From Actinoallomurus soli (GTDB taxonomy: Bacteria > Actinomycetota > Actinomycetes > Streptosporangiales > Streptosporangiaceae): DNA of 64,000 nt. Shown one piece after another: positions 56,295 to 64,000 of the stretch. The stretch is from assembly GCF_024055715.1 (NCBI RefSeq), contig NZ_JAMXMV010000001.1:1233376-1297375 (forward strand), read 5' to 3'. The notes under the pieces were generated by a model. That model worked only from the letters and a program-made list of their open reading frames with translations. It was not told where the DNA came from and did not search any database. The position numbers and the translations under genes were made by a program. Positions within the stretch are counted from its first letter, which is position 1, and each line of letters starts with the position of its first letter.

Positions 56295-59090
56295 TCAGTC
56301 CTGGCGGCCGGACGTCGTGAGGGTGCCCTCGATGAGGTCGCGCAGCTGGGATCGGGCGGTGATGCCCAGCTTGGGGAAGCTGCGGTAGAGGTGCGAGCTC
56401 ACCGTGCGAGGGGAGAGGAAGAGCTTCTCGCCGATCTCGCGGTTGGTCAGTCCGCGGGCGGCGAGCCTGATGATCTGCTGCTGCTGGGGGGAGAGTTCGG
56501 CGAGCGCGTCGGGGGCGGAGTTCGTGACGGCGAGCCCGGCGGCCCGCGATTCGGCCCGTGCGCGCTCGATCCACGGGCGTGCGCCCAGGCGGCGGAACGT
56601 CTCCAGGGCCTCGGTGAGCGGCGCCCGCGCCTCCGCGATGCGCCGCCGGCGCCGTAGCCACTCGGCGAGGTCGAGCAGGCTCTGCGCGCGCTCGAAGGGC
56701 CAGTGCTCGAGTACCGGATCAGCCAGGGCCGCCCGGAAGTGCGGCTCGGCGTCCTCGGGGTCCGCCAGCAGGCCGCGGGCTCGGCTGATCAGCGCGCGCA
56801 GGCGGGGAGAGGCGTTCTGTGCGAGCGCTCGTGCGGAACGCTCGACGATCGGGCCGACCTCCTCGCGGCGGCCGCAGCGCACCGCGGCGGCGGCCAGATC
56901 CGCGAGCGCCGGGTAGGAGGCGTGATAGTGCACGGGCGCGCCGTCCGCCGTGAAGACCATGCGGAGGTGGTCGTACGCGGTCTCGTACGCGCCTTCCGCG
57001 GCCGCCGCGGCGCCGAGCGCACGACGGGCATAGACGAAGACCGAGCGGCTCTCCAGCGGATCGATCAGGGTGAGCGCGTCCTCGGCCCGGGCTCGGGCCT
57101 CCGCCGCGTCACCCTGGTAGGCCAGTACGGTGGCGTCCACGGTGGCCGCACAGGCCACGGCGTGGTCGAGGCCGGCCCCCCGGCCGATCGCGGTGGTGCG
57201 GGCGCAGGCCTCACGGGCCTGGTCCCATCGTCCTCGTTCCACATACGCCCAGGCGACCGCGCCGCCCAGCCCGTTGGGCAGCGCTCCCTCCAGCTTCCAG
57301 CGGTCGAACGCCTCGTCGAAGGCACGGACGGCCTGCGGGGTCTCGTCGAGGAGCCACGCCATGATCCCGACGGTGGTGAGGTGCTCCGGCCGGGCCTCCG
57401 CGTCGGCGGCCGCCCGCGGGAGCAGGCGGACGAGCCCGGCCCGGTCGTCGAAGGGGTCCGACACGGCCCGCACCCAGGTGCGCGGGCCTGCGTGTGCGGC
57501 GTCCTCGGGGAGGCGCTCCAGGATGTCCCGGACGCGGTGGCGCTGGGTGTCCTCTCCTGAGTAGAAGCGGACCACGGCGGCGTCGGCCAGGAGATCCAGT
57601 GCTGCGGCGGGCTGGGCGACCGCCAGGTCCTCCGCGGTGTCGGTCAGGCGGGAGAAGACCGTGGTGTGGCGTCCGGTCAGGACCGCCAGCCGTCCGGCCT
57701 GCACCGCGGCGGAGGCCAGCAGCGCCCGATCGTCCGTGCGCACCCGCGCCGCGGCGGTCAGTTCCTCGACCCAGGCGAGGTCTCCGGTGAACACGGCCGC
57801 TGACGCGGCTTCGACCAGCAGCCGGGCGCTGTCCTCTCGCTGCGGCGTGAGCTCCGCGGCGCGCTGCAGTGCCTTGGCCGCCGCCGCGTGACCCCCGCGC
57901 CGGCGGGCCCGGTCGGCGGTCCGCTCCAGCGCCGCCGATACGGCCGCGTCCGGGCGCGGGCACGCGGCGGCCAGATGCCAGGCACGCCGATCCGGTTCGT
58001 CCCGCAGCATCTCGGCGAGCGCGAGATGAGCCTCGCGCTGGGCGCCCAGGGACGCCGCGTGATACACGGCGGACCGGACCAGTGGGTGACGGAAGCGGAC
58101 GTCACGGCCGGTCCGCCGGACCAGGACGGCCCGTTCGGCAGGCGACCAGGCATCGTCCTCGGGGCTCGGAAGCCCGGCCGAGGCGACGATCGTTGAGTCG
58201 ACGCTGTCCATGGCGGCCAAGAGCAGCAGGGCGCGCCTCGTGGCGGCGGGGAGGTCCTCCAACCGGGCGGCGAAGATCCGCTCCAGATGATCGGTGAGCG
58301 GGAGCGGACCTGCGGACGGCAGCCCCGTGGCCGTGTCGTGTGCGGTGGCCGCCCTCGTCAGCTCCACCAGTGCCAGTGGGTTGCCGCCCGCTTGATCGAG
58401 GATCAGCGTCCTGATGTGGCCGGTGGGGCTCTTCGGCTGCAGGTCGAGCAGCCGATCGGCCGCGGCGTCGTCGAGCGGCCCGAGGGTAAGCGTCGGCACG
58501 TGACGGTCGAATCCCGGGATCTGGTCGCCGCCCCGGGCTGCGATCAGCGTCGTGACCGGTTCACCGTCCAGCCGTCTGACGGCGAACGACAGCACGTCCA
58601 GGGAAGCACGGTCGAACCACTGTGCGTCGTCCAGCACCACGAGCAGGGAACGCCGGTCGCCCACGGCCGACAGCAGACTCAGGACGGCGACCCCGAGCGA
58701 CATGAGACCGGGTGCGCTCGGATGCCGCGGCGTGGCAGACCCGAAGGCGTCCTGGAGCGCGGCGCGCTGCCCGTCCGGCAGTCCGTCCGCCTCGGCCAGC
58801 ACCGGCCGCAGCAACTGGTGCAGGGCGGAGAACGCCAGGCTCGACTCCGACTCGCTGCCCTCGGCCCGCAGGACGCGGACACCGCCGGCCTCGGCTCGGC
58901 GCACCGCACGCCTCAGCAGCGCGCTCTTCCCGGCGCCCGCGTCACCGAGCAGTAGCAGAACCGGGTCGGCCGACGCCGAGTCCACCGCACGGAGGAGGCG
59001 TGCCAGCTCCGCGTCCCGGCCGACGATCGGCTCCTCCGGATCCGGCTCCGGTCTCGTGACCGTCCGGAGGTCGCCTGTGTGCTCGTCCAC
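56295..59090 (-). CDS. LuxR-family large ATP-binding regulator (LAL/MalT-like)
   Basis: The 931-residue protein has an N-terminal AAA/NTPase with Walker A GDAGAGKSA (about residue 48) and Walker B LLVVLDDAQW, a long TPR-like helical middle region, and a C-terminal LuxR helix-turn-helix (LSPQQQQIIRLAARGLTNREIGEKLFLSPRTVSSHL). LALs are ATP-dependent activators, frequently of catabolic or secondary-metabolite operons. It is divergent from the hydrolase-esterase-RidA operon at 59.3-62.1 kb and probably activates it. No operator is visible. Confidence 0.92.
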   Translation of the reverse strand: MDEHTGDLRTVTRPEPDPEEPIVGRDAELARLLRAVDSASADPVLLLLGDAGAGKSALLRRAVRRAEAGGVRVLRAEGSESESSLAFSALHQLLRPVLAEADGLPDGQRAALQDAFGSATPRHPSAPGLMSLGVAVLSLLSAVGDRRSLLVVLDDAQWFDRASLDVLSFAVRRLDGEPVTTLIAARGGDQIPGFDRHVPTLTLGPLDDAAADRLLDLQPKSPTGHIRTLILDQAGGNPLALVELTRAATAHDTATGLPSAGPLPLTDHLERIFAARLEDLPAATRRALLLLAAMDSVDSTIVASAGLPSPEDDAWSPAERAVLVRRTGRDVRFRHPLVRSAVYHAASLGAQREAHLALAEMLRDEPDRRAWHLAAACPRPDAAVSAALERTADRARRRGGHAAAAKALQRAAELTPQREDSARLLVEAASAAVFTGDLAWVEELTAAARVRTDDRALLASAAVQAGRLAVLTGRHTTVFSRLTDTAEDLAVAQPAAALDLLADAAVVRFYSGEDTQRHRVRDILERLPEDAAHAGPRTWVRAVSDPFDDRAGLVRLLPRAAADAEARPEHLTTVGIMAWLLDETPQAVRAFDEAFDRWKLEGALPNGLGGAVAWAYVERGRWDQAREACARTTAIGRGAGLDHAVACAATVDATVLAYQGDAAEARARAEDALTLIDPLESRSVFVYARRALGAAAAAEGAYETAYDHLRMVFTADGAPVHYHASYPALADLAAAAVRCGRREEVGPIVERSARALAQNASPRLRALISRARGLLADPEDAEPHFRAALADPVLEHWPFERAQSLLDLAEWLRRRRRIAEARAPLTEALETFRRLGARPWIERARAESRAAGLAVTNSAPDALAELSPQQQQIIRLAARGLTNREIGEKLFLSPRTVSSHLYRSFPKLGITARSQLRDLIEGTLTTSGRQD

Positions 59091-59260
59091 GGAAACTCCA
59101 ATGAATATGGCTTCTCGATCGGAGCCGCCTTGCCGATGTCTCAGGCTACAAGCCGCCCCGGACCCGGCCCACGCGCAGGTGCAGTCACGTGACGGATACC
59201 GCGCGAACAGAGATCGCTCGTAGGGTCCGAGAAAATGCTCGCCGATTCCAGGGATGTCTC

Positions 59261-60175
59261 ATGGAGCAGATCACACTCGGGAACGTCACCATCACCCGAG
59301 TATGGGAATACTACGGTTCCGTCGAAATGACGCCCGACACCTTCTTCCCGAAAAGCCCGAAGGAAGTATGGGACGACGGACCCTCCTGGCTGACCCCGCA
59401 CTTCTTGGATCGCGAGACCAATATCGTGAACTCCGCGATCCAGACCTGGCTGCTGCGCAGCGAGGGCAAGGCCATCCTCGTCGACACCGGAGTGGGCAAC
59501 CACAAGGAACGCCCGTACTCACCGGTATGGAGCCACCTCGAAACGGGCTTCCTGGCCAATCTCGCACGCGCCGGTGTCCAGCCCGAGGACGTGGACATTG
59601 TGATCAATACACATCTCCACGTCGATCACGTCGGCTGGAACACGTATTTGGACGGTCGGCGCTGGGTGCCCACTTTCCCCAACGCCGTCTACCTGATGCC
59701 GAAGGTCGACTTCGACTTCTGGAATCCCGAGAACGACCACGAGTCGGTGCTCGGCCGCGGTAACCAGAACGTCTTCGAAGACAGCGTGGCCCCGGTGCAC
59801 GAGGCCGGCCAGACGGTGCTGTGGGAGGACGGCCACCAGATCGACGCCGACCTCCGCCTGGAGGTCGCTCCCGGGCACACCCCCGGATCCTCCGTGCTGA
59901 CCCTCACCTCCGGGACGGACCGCGCGGTGTTCGTCGGCGACATGCTGCACAGCCCGGTCCAGATCCTCGAACCCGATTCCAACAGCTGCTTCTGCGAGGA
60001 CCCCGCGGGCGCCCGCGCCACCCGCCGCAAGGTGCTGGGCTGGGCGGCCGACAACAACGCTCTCGTGATCCCCGCGCATCTGGGCGGCCACGGCGCCGCG
60101 GAAGTGGCACGCGAGGGGGACCGGTTCGCCATCAAGGGCTGGGCACCCTTCGCCCCGTACACCGAGCAGGCCTGA
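59261..60175 (+). CDS. Metallo-beta-lactamase-fold hydrolase
   Basis: The 304-residue protein has the zinc motif NTHLHVDHVGW, later His in APGHTPGSS, Asp in VFVGDMLHS and His in PAHLGGH. It resembles lactonases and other small-molecule hydrolases of the family. ATG 59261 is preceded by AGGGA; the frame is open further upstream without similarity. It is first in an operon with a carboxylesterase (20 bp gap) and a RidA-like gene. The pairing suggests hydrolysis of ester or lactone compounds; the substrate is not known. Confidence 0.85.
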   Translation: MEQITLGNVTITRVWEYYGSVEMTPDTFFPKSPKEVWDDGPSWLTPHFLDRETNIVNSAIQTWLLRSEGKAILVDTGVGNHKERPYSPVWSHLETGFLANLARAGVQPEDVDIVINTHLHVDHVGWNTYLDGRRWVPTFPNAVYLMPKVDFDFWNPENDHESVLGRGNQNVFEDSVAPVHEAGQTVLWEDGHQIDADLRLEVAPGHTPGSSVLTLTSGTDRAVFVGDMLHSPVQILEPDSNSCFCEDPAGARATRRKVLGWAADNNALVIPAHLGGHGAAEVAREGDRFAIKGWAPFAPYTEQA

Positions 60176-60195
60176 GACGCGCGGAGAGGAACCAC

Positions 60196-61689
60196 GTGAA
60201 CCACCATCCCGACCCCGTCGTGACCACGGTGCAGGGGGTCGTCCGCGGCCTGAGCCAGGGTGACACCGCCGCTTTCCTGAACATCCCCTACGCCGCCCCG
60301 CCCCGCGGCGCCGGCCGGTTCGCGCCGCCCCGGCCGCACGAGCCGTGGGACGGTGTACGGGACGCGACCACGCCGGGGCCGAACGCGCCGCAGTCCGAGC
60401 GCAGGCTCGGCAGCGTGGACATGGCCCCGTACTTCGGCCCCGGCTGGAGTCGTGGTGAGGACTACCTCACCGTCAACGTCTGGGCGCCCGCCGCCGCCGG
60501 CGGCGGCGACCTGCCCGTCATGGTCTTCGTCCACGGCGGCGGATTCGTCGCCGGATCGACGCGGTCCGCCCTGTACGACGGCTCCGCCTTCGCCCGCGAC
60601 GGCGTCGTCCTCGTCACCCTCAACTACCGGCTCGGCATCGCCGGATTCCTCGACCTCCCCGGCGCTCCCGCCAACCGCGGTCTGCTCGACGTCGTCGCCG
60701 CGCTGCGGTGGGTCCAGGAGAACATCGCCGCCTTCGGCGGTGATCCGCGAAACGTCACCCTCTTCGGCCAGTCGGCCGGGGCGACCATCGTCGGGGGCGT
60801 CCTGGCGGCTCCCGAAGCCACGGGACTCTTCCGCCGTGCGATCGTCCAGAGCGGCAGCGGCCTGGGCGCGTTCACCACCGAGCAGGCCGCCCGCGTCACC
60901 AGGGCGGCAGCCGAGGCCCTGGGCGTCGAGCCCCATGCCGACGCCTTCACGGACGTCTCCGACGACCGACTCGTCGAGGCCGCCTCCCGGCTCGCGGGCA
61001 TCGACCTGCGATCCGAGACGCACCGCGACCCCCTGATCGGACTCAGCCCCTTCAGCCTGGTCCTCGACACGCAGCCCGCCGAATCCGTCGCCGCCGGCCT
61101 CGGCGCCGACGTCGACCTGCTCATCGGGACCAATACCGAGGAGGGGAACCTCTACCTGGTCCCCGTGGACAGGTACTCCACCTCGACCGCCGGCGACGTC
61201 GAGGACGCGGCGACCCGGTCGCATCCGGATCCGGCGCGACTCGTCGCGACGTACCGGAAGGCACGGCCCGAGGCGTCCTTCGGTGAACTGCGCTCCGCCA
61301 TCATGGGCGACGCGCTGTTCGGAGCGGGCAGCTGGGCCCTGGCCGGCGCACACGCCGCTCATGCTCGGTCCGCCACCTACGCCTATGAGTTCGCCTGGCG
61401 CTCCCACGCCCTGGACGGAGAGCTCGGCGCCACCCACGCGGTGGAACTGCCCTTCGTGTTCGATCGCGCGCACCTCCCCCGGCTGCGCGGCCCCGCCGCC
61501 CTGCTCGGCCCCGACGGGCCCCCCGCGCATCTCGCCGCCCGCATGCACGAGACCTGGGTTCGGTTCGCCAGGACCGGCGACCCCGGCTGGGACCCGTACG
61601 ACACCGAGCGCAGGGCCACCATGCGCATCGCCGCCGAGTGGATCCAGGTCGACGATCCCCGCGGCCAGGAACGGCAGGCCTGGGGCTGA
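60196..61689 (+). CDS. Type B carboxylesterase
   Basis: The 497-residue protein has FLNIPYAAPPRGAGRFAPP, EDYLTVNVWAP, an oxyanion HGGGF, the catalytic Ser in FGQSAGATIV, the acid in GTNTEEGN and the His in ATHAVELPFVF, all in type B order. GTG 60196 has GAGAGGA upstream. There is no signal peptide, so it acts in the cytosol. It is cotranscribed with the metallo-hydrolase. Confidence 0.9.
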   Translation: MNHHPDPVVTTVQGVVRGLSQGDTAAFLNIPYAAPPRGAGRFAPPRPHEPWDGVRDATTPGPNAPQSERRLGSVDMAPYFGPGWSRGEDYLTVNVWAPAAAGGGDLPVMVFVHGGGFVAGSTRSALYDGSAFARDGVVLVTLNYRLGIAGFLDLPGAPANRGLLDVVAALRWVQENIAAFGGDPRNVTLFGQSAGATIVGGVLAAPEATGLFRRAIVQSGSGLGAFTTEQAARVTRAAAEALGVEPHADAFTDVSDDRLVEAASRLAGIDLRSETHRDPLIGLSPFSLVLDTQPAESVAAGLGADVDLLIGTNTEEGNLYLVPVDRYSTSTAGDVEDAATRSHPDPARLVATYRKARPEASFGELRSAIMGDALFGAGSWALAGAHAAHARSATYAYEFAWRSHALDGELGATHAVELPFVFDRAHLPRLRGPAALLGPDGPPAHLAARMHETWVRFARTGDPGWDPYDTERRATMRIAAEWIQVDDPRGQERQAWG

Positions 61690-61729
61690 CCCTCGTCCGC
61701 CTCCGTACGCACATCGTCGAGGACACACC

Positions 61730-61954
61730 ATGACCAGAACCGTCATCACCACCGAGAACGCCCCCACCTTGGCGGCCCCGCTGTCCCAGGGCATCCGCAA
61801 GGGCCCCGTCCTGCAGGTCTCCGGGCAGCTCCCGCTTGATCCGGACACCGGCCAGGTCGTCGGCATCACGGTCACCGAACAGACCGCACAGGCCCTGCGC
61901 AACGTGGTCGCCGTGCTCACGGCGGGCGGCGCGAGCCTGCAGGACGTCGCGTGA
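61730..61954 (+). pseudogene. RidA-like protein, N-terminal part (split gene)
   Basis: From ATG 61730 (GAGGAC upstream) 74 residues match the RidA/YjgF family (TLAAPLSQGIRKGPVLQVSG; QTAQALRNVVAVLTAGGASL) and then stop at TGA 61952-61954. The second half continues in another frame from ATG 61954. A two-base insertion or one-base loss would explain the break. RidA deaminates reactive enamines and imines, which would suit an amine or ester catabolic operon. Confidence 0.72.
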
Positions 61955-62115
61955 TGCTGCGCGTCTACCTCACCGATCCCGCATACCTGGCCGGGATGAA
62001 CGAGGCGTACGCGGCGGTCGTCGGGGAGCCCTTCCCCGCCCGCACGACCGTCTGCATGAGCCTTCCGCCGGGGGTGCTCGTGGAGATCGACGCCTTGGCA
62101 GTGCTGGACGACTGA
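61954..62115 (+). pseudogene. RidA-like protein, C-terminal part (split gene)
   Basis: ATG 61954 overlaps the preceding stop as TGATG. The 53 residues (MLRVYLTDPAYLAGMNEAYA; PARTTVCMSLPPGVLVEID) contain the conserved Arg of the RidA active site. Translational restart could in principle produce both halves, so loss of function is not proven. Confidence 0.7.
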
Positions 62116-62260
62116 CAGGGCACGCCGAAGGAGAAGTCGTCCGGCGGCACCCGGAACCGGGCGAGCGGCATCCCCTCTCGCCGGCCTCCAGGGAGTACCC
62201 GCCGAGCAGGGATCGGGGGGTGGCCGAGGCGGTCTGCCCCCCGATCATGCCTGGTGGGTG

Positions 62261-63191
62261 GTCAGTGTTGGAGTGTGAGGAGGCCGGGGCGCCAGGGGAG
62301 TTGGTCGTAGGGGCCGGTGGCGGTGGGGGATTTGCCTTGGTAGAGGAGTTGGAGGTTGCAGGGGTCGATGGTCATGGTCTGGTCGGGGTTGGTGCGGACG
62401 AGGTCGCCGTGGCTGATGTCGTTGGTCCAGGTGGCTCCGCTGTTGGCTTTGCCGGCGAAGGGGTTGGTTTCGCTGGTGGCTTGGGGGGTCCAGGTGCCGT
62501 TCAGGCTGGTGGCGGTGAAGGAGCGGAAGTAGCGTCCGTTGGCGCCCATGGCTTCGACGATCATGAGGTATTGGTTTTGGCCTTGGACTTTGTAGACCTG
62601 GACGGCTTCGAACAGGTTGGCCGTGGAGTCGCTCATGACGGTGGTGTATGAGGTGCCGAAGTTTCCGGGGAAGTTTCCGATGGGCATGGTGGCGCGGTAG
62701 ATGTGGCCGTTGTCGCCGGCGAAGAACAGGTACATGTTGGTGCCGTCGCCGATGAGGGTTTGGTCGATGGGGCCGGTGCTGGAGCCGGTGATGCTGCCGG
62801 TGAACAGGGGTTGGGGGGTGGACCAGCCGTTGGGGTTGGTGGGGTCGGTGGAGGTGCGGTAGATGAAGGGCCAGGCGCCCCATTGGTAGGCCAGGATCCA
62901 GATGTTCTTGGGGGCGAAGTAGAACAGGGTGGGTGCGACGGCGGCTTGGCTCATTCCGGTTTGGCCGGCTGAGGCCATGTCGGACCAGTTGGTGAATGGG
63001 GTGAAGGCCATCGAGCCGTAGGAGGATCCCGAGACGTTGGAGGCGTAGACCAGGTGTTTGCCGTTGTAGACGACGTTGGTGAAGTCCTTGAGTGAGACCC
63101 ACCCGTTCTTCGGTGTCGCCAGTGCGCCTGTCGACGTCCAGTGGTACGTGGAGGGGAGGGAGCAGTTCCCACCGGTCGGAGTCGGAGTCGG
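62261..63191 (-). repeat. GH62 catalytic block, copy B
   Basis: The partner of 50353-51283 at offset 11,908. The match begins one base past the stop and ends in the linker (first difference G at 51284 versus A at 63192). Confidence 0.88.
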
Positions 63192-63644
63192 AGTGGGTGT
63201 CGGGGTGCCGCCGCCCGAGACGCCGCCCGTGCAGGCGACTCCGTTCAGCGCGAAGTCGGTCGGTACCGGGTTGCTGCCGTTCCAGGAACCGTTGAAGCCG
63301 AAGCTGGTGTTCGCGCCGGTGGCCAGTGAGCCGTTGTAGCTCGCATTGTTGGCGGTCACGTTCGACCCGCTCTGCGTGACGGTGGCGTTCCAGGCCTGGG
63401 TGACCTGCTGCCCGGCACCGAACGACCATGTCAGCGTCCAGTTCGACACCGGGTCGCCCAGGTTGGTCACGGACACGTTCGCGCCGAAGCCTCCCTGCCA
63501 CTGTGAACTGATCGTGTAGTTGACCTGACAGCCGGCGGCCGCGTGCGCGGATCCGGGGAGGACGATGACCGCCGCGGCCAGCGCGGCGGCCGATGAGGCC
63601 GAAGCGACGGGGCCCCACCGGCGGAGTCCCAGCAGACGATTCAT
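62262..63644 (-). CDS. Secreted CBM2-GH62 alpha-L-arabinofuranosidase
   Basis: The 460-residue protein has a signal peptide ending AHA-AA and an N-terminal CBM2 of about 100 residues ([20 protein letters not shown], similar to the CBM2 of the GH10 at 19.1 kb). A Gly/Thr-Pro linker follows, then a GH62 domain with the same protein sequence as the 50.4 kb gene (base Asp in SLKDF, Asp in GPIDQT, acid Glu in LFEAVQ). ATG 63644 has a GAGG box upstream. CBM2 should direct it to insoluble wall, while its paralogue binds through CBM13. It has the GTTCG-N6-CGAAC operator also found at the GH10-CBM2 gene. Confidence 0.93.
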   Translation of the reverse strand: MNRLLGLRRWGPVASASSAAALAAAVIVLPGSAHAAAGCQVNYTISSQWQGGFGANVSVTNLGDPVSNWTLTWSFGAGQQVTQAWNATVTQSGSNVTANNASYNGSLATGANTSFGFNGSWNGSNPVPTDFALNGVACTGGVSGGGTPTPTPTPTPTGGNCSLPSTYHWTSTGALATPKNGWVSLKDFTNVVYNGKHLVYASNVSGSSYGSMAFTPFTNWSDMASAGQTGMSQAAVAPTLFYFAPKNIWILAYQWGAWPFIYRTSTDPTNPNGWSTPQPLFTGSITGSSTGPIDQTLIGDGTNMYLFFAGDNGHIYRATMPIGNFPGNFGTSYTTVMSDSTANLFEAVQVYKVQGQNQYLMIVEAMGANGRYFRSFTATSLNGTWTPQATSETNPFAGKANSGATWTNDISHGDLVRTNPDQTMTIDPCNLQLLYQGKSPTATGPYDQLPWRPGLLTLQH

Positions 63645-63663
63645 GGATCTCCTCGCGAAGGGG

Positions 63664-63747
63664 GTCGCGTTCGATATATCGAACGCGACGCGAAATACGG
63701 AATGGTGATTCAGGGGGGAAGTATGAGCGGCGGAGCGGTCACGTCAA
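63664..63747 (-). promoter_or_regulatory. Promoter and 26-bp palindromic operator of CBM2-GH62
   Basis: On the minus strand TTGACG (63747-63742), 18 bp, TACTTC (63723-63718), then a perfect 26-bp palindrome (63689-63664) whose core is GTTCGATATATCGAAC (63669-63684). It ends 19 bp before the ATG. Confidence 0.75.
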
Positions 63748-64000
63748 GGCGCTCGACGCCGCGGCGCCGGGAACATGCACAACGGTCCTGGCGGGGGAAC
63801 GCAACGACCGGCGACTCGATGAATATCGATGAAAACAAGTGAAACGTGGCGGCAATGAATCGCCATCGTGTCATCGCGAGGGCCCGGCCGTTCTCGTGTC
63901 TCGCCCGGGTCGAGACGTGAGGCCGAGCGCGGGTCCGCCCGGGGTGCTCAGGCGAGCGAGGATCCGCCCACACGGCGTCGGGGGCCCCCCCCGGGGGGCG
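63748..64000. other. Window end without a supported gene
   Basis: No coding pattern is convincing. The last 15 bases form a C7/G6 run flanked by GGG and CC, which looks like a contig-edge or low-complexity artefact. Confidence 0.4.

Noticed and set aside
63710..63973. 87-residue minus-strand open frame at the window end
   Set aside because: It overlaps the GH62 promoter region and has no coding pattern or family similarity.

Overview
This window comes from a high-GC actinomycete. Almost all codons end in G or C. Secreted enzymes carry long Ala-rich signal peptides and CBM13 or CBM2 modules, and there are LacI, ECF41 and LuxR/LAL regulators. I cannot name the genus; a soil actinomycete of the Streptosporangiales or Streptomyces type fits. 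The dominant theme is degradation of plant arabinoxylan, arabinan and arabinogalactan, followed by uptake and oxidation of a 6-deoxysugar (probably L-fucose).

Layout. 1-4.9 kb: the edge of a deoxysugar or secondary-metabolite cluster, with a partial glycosyltransferase, an epimerase, a NDP-4-keto-6-deoxyhexose 3-dehydratase and an MFS exporter. 5-24.2 kb: a CAZyme island with a GH39-like enzyme, GH10-CBM13, GH59-CBM13, a beta-helix-CBM13 protein, a LacI regulator, three GH54 arabinofuranosidases with CBM13, GH10-CBM2 and a GH29 fucosidase. 24.4-33.8 kb: an FCD/GntR regulator opposite a tightly coupled operon for an ABC sugar importer, an uncharacterised enzyme, a truncated aldo/keto reductase, a fuconolactonase-type lactonase, an MDR dehydrogenase and an SDR. 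33.8-46.5 kb: mixed genes, including a ferritin-like/CDGSH fusion, a TetR-controlled membrane protein, an ECF41 sigma factor and a sigma-like protein without region 4. 46.8-62.1 kb: accessory genes, several frameshifted. 50.3-51.8 and 62.3-63.6 kb: two GH62 arabinofuranosidases with an apparently identical catalytic block but different binding modules and operators.

Regulation can be read from the DNA. (i) CGAATCGATTCG-type palindromes sit at TTGACC/TACCAT promoters of three CBM13-enzyme operons and at the LacI gene itself. (ii) GTTCG-N6-CGAAC lies upstream of the two CBM2-bearing enzymes. (iii) Five TGTCACA-N16-(T/G)GTC elements, matching the known ECF41 promoter, lie upstream of genes between 36 and 45 kb, including the ECF41 gene.

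Module traffic is unusually visible. One CBM13 cassette is nearly identical in four genes, and the GH62 block is duplicated from stop codon to linker. CBM13 and aldo/keto reductase relics also remain. All family assignments come from reading motifs; no searches were run.
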